DNA of 64,000 nucleotides from positions 138,507,369 through 138,571,368 of the forward strand of contig OY755039.1 in NCBI GenBank assembly GCA_963576565.1. Direction: 5' to 3'. Positions 23,601 to 32,631 of the stretch are shown here, piece after piece (position 1 is the stretch's first letter; each line of letters begins with the position of its first letter). This DNA comes from Aspidapion aeneum (taxonomy: Eukaryota > Arthropoda > Insecta > Coleoptera > Brentidae). A model generated the notes under the pieces. The model was not told the DNA's origin and did not search any database. It saw nothing but the letters and a program-made list of their open reading frames with translations. A program made the position numbers and the translations under genes.

Positions 23601-26600
23601 GCCAGCTTCCCCTGCTTGCGAACTTCAACCATGCTTTATGTTTTTGTTTATAAAGTATTTGAATCGCGATTTTTTTTACTAGCAAAAGTGGCGTTTTTGA
23701 GCGCTCAGACACGCGACTAGGGGCCGATTCTGATCCGCCAGCCTTGTGTTTCTTGGTTGGGTACCTTTAGAGCAGTGGTTCCCAAATCAGGGGGCACCGA
23801 TCAATATTGGGGGGGCGAAAGGGGCGGGAGTCCTGATGTAATTTATTTGTTTTAATTAAATTTGTTTTATTGTAGTAAAAATACAGTTTGTGTTTCTATA
23901 TTCGTGGAAAGGACGGCGCAACCAATTCGTTAATTCAAAAAGGGGGGGCCAGCGCCAAAGAAAAAAGGTTGGCTGTAGAGTAGGGTAGAATGTGTACCGG
24001 CTGTAAGCTTTAGGTAAGCTAGAGAATTTTTCAACATTTTTGTTCCATAAAAAACACAAGTACGGTTCTGTTTATTGTTTATACTCACCTATGAAATGTT
24101 ATTCCTTTTGATATCTTCTGATCTACACTGCTTCTGCCACCATAACTACGTAAAGCACAAAACACAATGTTCGTTTTCAAAAAAACTAGCAAAAATACCA
24201 CTCGAATCTTTAAGAAAACACAATTTAAATGAAAATAAAGCTCGATCGATCCGATCGATGGCGATGACAGAAGTGTCTAAACAATATGGCCGAAGGGGGT
24301 ACATGTAAGTTATGTCATGTCAGCTCCTCTTTATTCTACCTCGATGGTCTGACTTTATTGGTCTCAAAAACTTATTTAAAAAAAATTGATTGGGCTGAAA
24401 TTACTAAACACTGCACGACCAAACGAATTACTTGTCGATTTAACTCTCCGACAACCTCGTGGTGGGGTGGTTTTTGGGAACGTTTAATTGCAGTTTATTG
24501 AGCTTTTAGACCATCACTGTATTATGAAGAAATGGTTACCATGATTTGCAAGTGCGAATTACATACTTATCCAATGATCCAGCGGATTTAGTTGCCTTGA
24601 CTCAGCTATGTTCTTAAGGAACTTAAACAACAGTTATGGCATGCCTGATGAAATAGAGAGACAATCACTTTTTCGTAAATTAAAATGTAAGCAAAAACTG
24701 AAAGATGACCTTAGACATCGATTCAGAAATGAATATTTAGGACAGCTAAACATCATTTCAAACAAAAACACATATAAAAGTGTTTCTTTGGGTGAAATCG
24801 TTCTGATTAGAAATGATAATCAGAAACGTTTAGAATGGCCAATGGGACGTTTGATTGAGCTTTTTCCAGGACTAAGATTAGTTCTTAAGGAACTTAAACA
24901 ACAATTATGGCATGCCGGATGAAATAGAGAGACAATCACAATCACTTTTCTGTAAATTAAAATGTAAGCAAAAACTAAAAGATGACCTTAGACATCGATT
25001 CAGAAATGAATATTTAGGACAGCTAAACATCATTTCAAACAAAAACACATATAGAAGTGTTTCTTTAAGTGAAATCGTTCTGATTAGAAATGATAATGAG
25101 AAACGTTTAGATTGGCCAATGGGACGTTTGATTGAGCTTTTTCCAGGACTAAGATTAGTTCTTAAGGAACTTAAACAACAGTTATGGCATGCCTGATGAA
25201 ATAGAGAGACAATTACTTTTCCGTAAATTAAAATGTAAGCAAAAACTAAAAGATGACCTTAGACGTCGATTCAAAAATGAATATTTAGGACAGCTAAACA
25301 TCATTTCAAACAAAAACACATATAGAAGTGCTTCTTTGGGTGAAATCGTTCTGATTGGAAATGACAATCAGAAACGTTTAGATTGGCCAATGGGACGTTT
25401 GATTCAGCTTTTTCCACGACTAAGATTAATTCTTAAGGAACTTAAACAACAATTATGGCATGCCTGATGAAATAGAGAGACAATCACTTTTCCGTAAATT
25501 AAAATGTAAGCAAAAACTAAAAGATGACCTTAGACATCGATTCAGAAATGAATATTTAGGACAGCTAAACATCATTTCAAACAAAAACACATATAGAAGT
25601 GTTTCTTTGAGTGAAATCGTTCTGATTGGAAATGACAATCAGAAACGTTTAGATTGGCCAATGGGACGTTTGATTGAGCTTTTTCCAGGACTAAGATTAG
25701 TTTTTAAGGAACTTAAACAACAATTATGGCATGCCTGATGAAATAGAGAGACAATCACTTTTTCCGTAAATTAACATGTAAGCAAAAACTAAAAGATGAC
25801 CTTAGACGTCGATTCAGAAATGAATATTTAGATAGCTAAACATCATTTCAAACAAAAACACATATAGAAGTGTTCCTTTGGGTGAAATCGTTTTGATTGG
25901 AAATGATAATGAGAAACGTTTAGATTGGCCAATGGGACGTTTGATTGAGCTTTTTCCAGGACTAAGATTAGTTCTTAAGGAACTTAAACAACAGTTATGG
26001 CATGCCTGATGAAATAGAGAGACAATTACTTTTCCGTAAATTAAAATGTAAGCAAAAACTAAAAGATGACCTTAGACGTCGATTCAAAAATGAATATTTA
26101 GGACAGCTAAACATCATTTCAAACAAAAACACATATAGAAGTGCTTCTTTGGGTGAAATCGTTCTGATTGGAAATGACAATCAGAAACGTTTAGATTGGC
26201 CAATGGGACGTTTGATTCAGCTTTTTCCACGACTAAGATTAATTCTTAAGGAACTTAAACAACAATTATGGCATGCCTGATGAAATAGAGAGACAATCAC
26301 TTTTCCGTAAATTAAAATGTAAGCAAAAACTAAAAGATGACCTTAGACATCGATTCAGAAATGAATATTTAGGACAGCTAAACATCATTTCAAACAAAAA
26401 CACATATAGAAGTGTTTCTTTGAGTGAAATCGTTCTGATTGGAAATGACAATCAGAAACGTTTAGATTGGCCAATGGGACGTTTGATTGAGCTTTTTCCA
26501 GGACTAAGATTAGTTTTTAAGGAACTTAAACAACAATTATGGCATGCCTGATGAAATAGAGAGACAATCACTTTTTCCGTAAATTAACATGTAAGCAAAA

Positions 26601-29600
26601 ACTAAAAGATGACCTTAGACGTCGATTCAGAAATGAATATTTAGATAGCTAAACATCATTTCAAACAAAAACACATATAGAAGTGTTCCTTTGGGTGAAA
26701 TCGTTTTGATTGGAAATGATAATGAGAAACGTTTAGATTGGCCAATGGGACGTTTGATTGAGCTTTTTCCAGGACTAAGATTAGTTCTTAAGGAACTTAA
26801 ACAACAGTTATGGCATGCCTGATGAAATAGAGAGACAATTACTTTTCCGTAAATTAAAATGTAAGCAAAAACTAAAAGATGACCTTAGACGTCGATTCAA
26901 AAATGAATATTTAGGACAGCTAAACATCATTTCAAACAAAAACACATATAGAAGTGCTTCTTTGGGTGAAATCGTTCTGATTGGAAATGACAATCAGAAA
27001 CGTTTAGATTGGCCAATGGGACGTTTGATTCAGCTTTTTCCACGACTAAGATTAATTCTTAAGGAACTTAAACAACAATTATGGCATGCCTGATGAAATA
27101 GAGAGACAATCACTTTTCCGTAAATTAAAATGTAAGCAAAAACTAAAAGATGACCTTAGACATCGATTCAGAAATGAATATTTAGGACAGCTAAACATCA
27201 TTTCAAACAAAAACACATATAGAAGTGTTTCTTTGAGTGAAATCGTTCTGATTGGAAATGACAATCAGAAACGTTTAGATTGGCCAATGGGACGTTTGAT
27301 TGAGCTTTTTCCAGGACTAAGATTAGTTTTTAAGGAACTTAAACAACAATTATGGCATGCCTGATGAAATAGAGAGACAATCACTTTTTCCGTAAATTAG
27401 CATGTAAGCAAAAATTAAAAGATGACCTTAGACGTCGATTCAGAAATGAATATTTAGGACACCTAAACATCATTTCAAACAAAAACACATATAGAAGTGT
27501 TTCTTTGGGTGAAATCGTTCTGATTGGAAATGATAATCAGAAACGTTTAGATTGGCCAAGGAAGATTAGTTCTTAAGGAACTTAAACAACAGCTATGGCA
27601 TGCCTGATGAAATAGAGAGACAATCACTTTTCCGTAAATTAAAATGTAAGCAAAAACTAAAAGATGACCTTAGACGTCGATTCAGAAATGAATATTTCTA
27701 ACAGCTAAACCTCATTTCAAACAAAAACACATATAGAAGTGGTTCTTTGGGTGAAATCGTTCTGATTGGAAATGATAATCAGAAACGGTTAAATTAGCCA
27801 ATTTTAATGTCATAATATTGTCAAAACAAGTTTAAAAAATTTATACACTATTTTACCATTTTTTACAATAAAACCAGGCCAGATATTTTTACAAATCTAT
27901 ATTAATACAAAGAATCGAAGTCCCTTATTAGGTGAATATATAAATTTGTAGTTTACAAAAGTATTAAGAAAATTATGTTATCAAACAAAAAACTATGAAA
28001 TTCAAAAGAAATACAATTTTAGGAGATGGAAACTGTCTTTTTAGATCTGTAAGTAAATTTTTATTTAATTCCGAAGATAAACACTATGAAATAAGAAACA
28101 AAGCAGTCCTATATATTGATCAAAATTGGAATAATTTTCAAAATTTTTTAACAAATCAAATTTGTAAAAATGTTTATTTACAAAAAATGGGTACAAATGG
28201 AACATATGGTACGGCAATCGAATGCACTGCTCTTTCAGAGACATACGAACTAAATTTTTTCATTTACAAAATTCAAAATCAATGTAACGATGAAATCTTT
28301 AATTTTGATGAACCAACAGACATTCTTCATAATAAATTTTCTAAAACAATCCATCTTTTGTTTTCTGGGAATCCGGATCAGGGTCATTTTGATCTTTTAA
28401 ATGAGGTCTCAAACGATACGACCGCAGAAAACCAATGCCAAACTTGTTTAAAATATTTTAAGAATTCAAATGGTTTAAAAATTCATATTAAAAAAACTCA
28501 TCAAAAATTGAAAGATTCAATAAGTCAAATGTATGATTCATCAAACTCTACATTAGAAGGAAATAATTTAACATTTGATTCGAAACAAGAATATAACAGT
28601 AATGTATTCAAATGTTCAGAATGTAAGCAAAGCTTTATATATCTTTCAAACCCTAAACCAGGACAAACTTTTGGTACTGAATGTGACCTTTGCAAAATTA
28701 TTATTTGTAAAAACTGTTCAAAAATATCTAATACTGAATATAAAACAATCACATTAAAAAATCGAAAAATGATTTTCCTCTGTTCTAAGTGTACGAATTC
28801 CTTACAATCCATTCCAAAATTACAAGAAGAAATTTGTATTCTCAAGGGGGAGATAAAAACTTTAAAAGACAGTAACAAACAAAGCCAACCGAGTCTCAAT
28901 ATAACTCAAAAAGAACTAACTATTGCTAATATGAAAAACAACAAATTAGATAAAGACACCTTGTTATATAACTCTAAAGACCCTCTTACTTTATTATCAA
29001 AAGAAAAGACAATATCTACATTCCAAAGGTTGAAAATGAAAAAAAATTATCAAAAAACTATTCCGAAAAAAATAGATAAAGAATTATCTTTAAATCAAAA
29101 TTCTGCCCAACAACATATACTACAAAATTATAACTCTACACCACATCAACAACCCAATAAATCAAATATTTATAAAACTGATAACTCACCAAAAATAAAA
29201 ATTATCGGAGATCATTTTGGAAGAGGATGTGCAACCAAACTTCAAGAAATTATGGAAATTGGAAAATTCAGTATCGAATCATACTTAACACCGAATTTGC
29301 CTATCTCAAAACTAATATCCAGAACAGCAGATACTTATAAAGAACTTAAATCTACAGACCATCTAATTTTGTTCCTCAATAGGGACACAGAAGAAATAAT
29401 TAACAATCCAAGGTATTTAAAAAATTTGTTAAACATGGGTAAAATAACTAATCTTATTATTTGTGTAAAGAAAAAATCATTTTATTTTAACATAATTCCT
29501 TTTATTAACCAATTTATGTTTCAAAACAGAAACATATCTATTCAAATTATTAATATGTTTGATTTTAATTCAAGATATAATTTTTATAAACATTTGGCTG

Positions 29601-32600
29601 ATCGTATTAAAAGTAATTTAAAATACAATAATATTGTTTTAAAAACTTTAACGTTTACCAATTTTGAAACTAATTTGTTTTCAAAAAAAACTGCCAATTT
29701 AGAAGAAATAAACAAACCCACTATTTACAAGTCTTTTTTAGTCTAAACTCTGATCAATTAATTAGTATTTTTTATTTAAATATTCAATCAATAAGAAATA
29801 AAACAAACCAATTAACAGTTTTATTAAATAATCTTAAATATCCTGGTATATTACTCCTTACTGAACACTGGCTAAATAGTGATGAACCCTTGTACTTACC
29901 TGAATATGTTATAGTATCAAAATTTTGTAGAACAAACTCCAGAGGAGGAGGAACTATTGCATTGATTAATAGATATATTTTTGAAACTCTGGAATTTGTA
30001 ACATTTGACAAATATAACAACATGTTAATTGAAAAAGAATTTGAATTTACAATTATTTTTTCAAAAAAAATTAATTTATACATTATCTGCTTATACCGTA
30101 CTCCAGAAAACAATACTAACATAATTAATAATTTTATCAAAAATTTGGAAAGTTTATTATATAAATTTCCTTCAAAAAGTAAAATTCTTTTAACTGGAGA
30201 TTTAAATATAGATTATTTAGATAAAAATAATAATATTACATTAATACTTCAATATTTATTATCTTCATTTAATATTAAAATGCATATTAGCTCTCCAACT
30301 AGAACAACCTCTAATTCATCAACAACAATAGACTATATTTGTACAAATTTTCTTGATGATCTTAGTTATGAGATCTCGGACCCAGGTTTCTCTGACCATA
30401 GCTATATTTTTGCAATATGCCCTATCAAAATTGACCTTGTCAAAAAAGAAAATAACATTAAAAAAAGAATATTTAGCAAAAGAAATTTTAATAACTTTAA
30501 ACTCCACTGTCAAAATTTTCAATGGAACTTCATTAATAATTCGAATGACCCACTTAATGATTTTCATGATAATCTTTGTAAAATTGTGGATAAAAGCTTT
30601 CCTCTTCAACATGTTAAAAATAAACCAAAAAGAAAAAACTGGATTACGTCTGGTATTCGTTTATCTTCAAAAAATTTACGTTTTCTTCATACCTTAACAA
30701 AATTTTATCCTAATACTGACTTCGTAATAAACTATTTTAAAATATATAAGAAAACATATCGTAAAGTAATACATCATGCAAAAAGGAAGTTTTATGAAAA
30801 TCGTATCAATAACTCAACAAATTTCCAAAAAGAATGTTGGTCTGTTGTCAATGAATTTACTAATCGAAATAAACTTTCAACTGACATAAATACTGATTTA
30901 TTACCAAATGATTTGAATGATTTTTATTGCTCTGTTGCAGAAAATATTACTAAAAAAATTAGCTGTAATGTTGATCCCATTTCATACCTTAACGATATCA
31001 ACATAACTAATGCGTTTATATTATATGAAACAAATCCTGATGAAATTAAATATACTTTAAATTTAATAAAAAATAAATCTTCTACTGGCATAGATGGTAT
31101 TTCCTTAAATATACTAAAAGAATTACCTTTTATTGCAATTAAAACATTATCTGAAGCTATAAATCATTCATTTTTATTGGGATATTTTCCTTCTTGCCTT
31201 AAATTTGCTAAAATAATTCCAATATATAAAGGAGGTGATAAAAATACACCATCTAATTTTAGGCCAATATCTCTTTTATCAACTCTTTCAAAATTAATAG
31301 AAAAACTTATCAAATCGCGTTTAGAATTATATTTTTGTGAAAATAATATGATTAATATTAATCAATTTGGTTTTCAGAGAAATAAAAATACAAATGATGC
31401 AATATTCTTTTTTATGAAACAATTATTAAACAGTATTAATGATAACGAACATGCGGCTGCAATTTTTTGTGATATTTCTAAAGCTTTTGATTGTGTTAAT
31501 CATGAAATTCTTCTTAAAAAATTATTTATTTATGGAATAAGAAACAACGCTTTAAGTTGGTTTAAATCATACTTATCTAATCGCCTTCAATTTGTGTCAA
31601 TAAACAATTTAAATTCAAATAAAAATAATATTCAATGTGGTGTTCCTCAAGGTTCAGTACTAGGACCAATACTTTTTTTAATTTACATTAATGATTTACT
31701 AAATATTAAAATTTCTGGTTATTTTACAATATTTGCAGATGATACTACTATCCTTTGGAAAAATAAAAATATAGATGTTCTCTGGAATAATATAAAAAAT
31801 GATATTATTTGTATAAAAACTTGGTTTGAATCAAACCAACTATCCCTTAATTTTTCAAAAACATATGTAATTGGTTTTAAAGAAATATCTCAACAAATTA
31901 TAAATATAAATAATAATAAAATTAATACTACAGATAATATAAAATTTTTAGGACTTAACATAGACGAAAATTTAAAATTTCAAAACCATATTCATAATTT
32001 AAATAAAAAATTAAGTTCGGGTTGTTATTGTATAAAAATTATTACAAATGAATTAGGTAAATCAATAGGCAGAAATGTATACTTTTCTTTAATTGAATCA
32101 AACTTACGATATGGCATTCCTTTCTGGGGTACATGTTCAATGTATTTATTTAGATCAGTGTTTATTCTTCAAAAAAGAGCAATTAGGTATTTATGCAATG
32201 TAAATTCTAGATATCACTGCAAAGACTTGTTTATCAAAAATAATATTTTGACTCTTCCTTGTTTATATATTCTTGAAACAATTTGTCTGATAAATAAACA
32301 TCTAAATTACTTTGAAATAAACCAAAATACTTATTCAACGAGACAAGTTAATAATCTTACATTACCTATACCACATTCATTTTTATTTAAAAAATCCATA
32401 ATTTATAACGGTATAAAATTGTATAATAATTTGCCAAACAATATAAAACTTAATAATAACTATAACATATTTAGAAATAAGTGCAAGGATTTTCTTATCA
32501 CTAAAGCTTTTTATTCAATTAACGAATTTCTTGATCAGAGTTACAATTAAGGAATAATTTTAAACTTAAAATTCTCAATTATTATAAAAGTAAATTAAAA

Positions 32601-32631
<31 letters not shown>

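Noticed and set aside
23775..23850. Full hAT element starting CAGTGGTTCCCAAATC
   Set aside because: No matching right terminus or 8-bp duplication was found, so only a possible fragment is noted.
25182..27264. Repeated 61-codon minus-strand frames
   Set aside because: They are antisense shadows of the array units.
24608..27364. Series of near-identical 92-codon frames as a small gene family
   Set aside because: They are tandem 271-bp DNA units from a Pao integrase domain, each ending in a frame break at the junction, with no separate promoters or conserved full protein.
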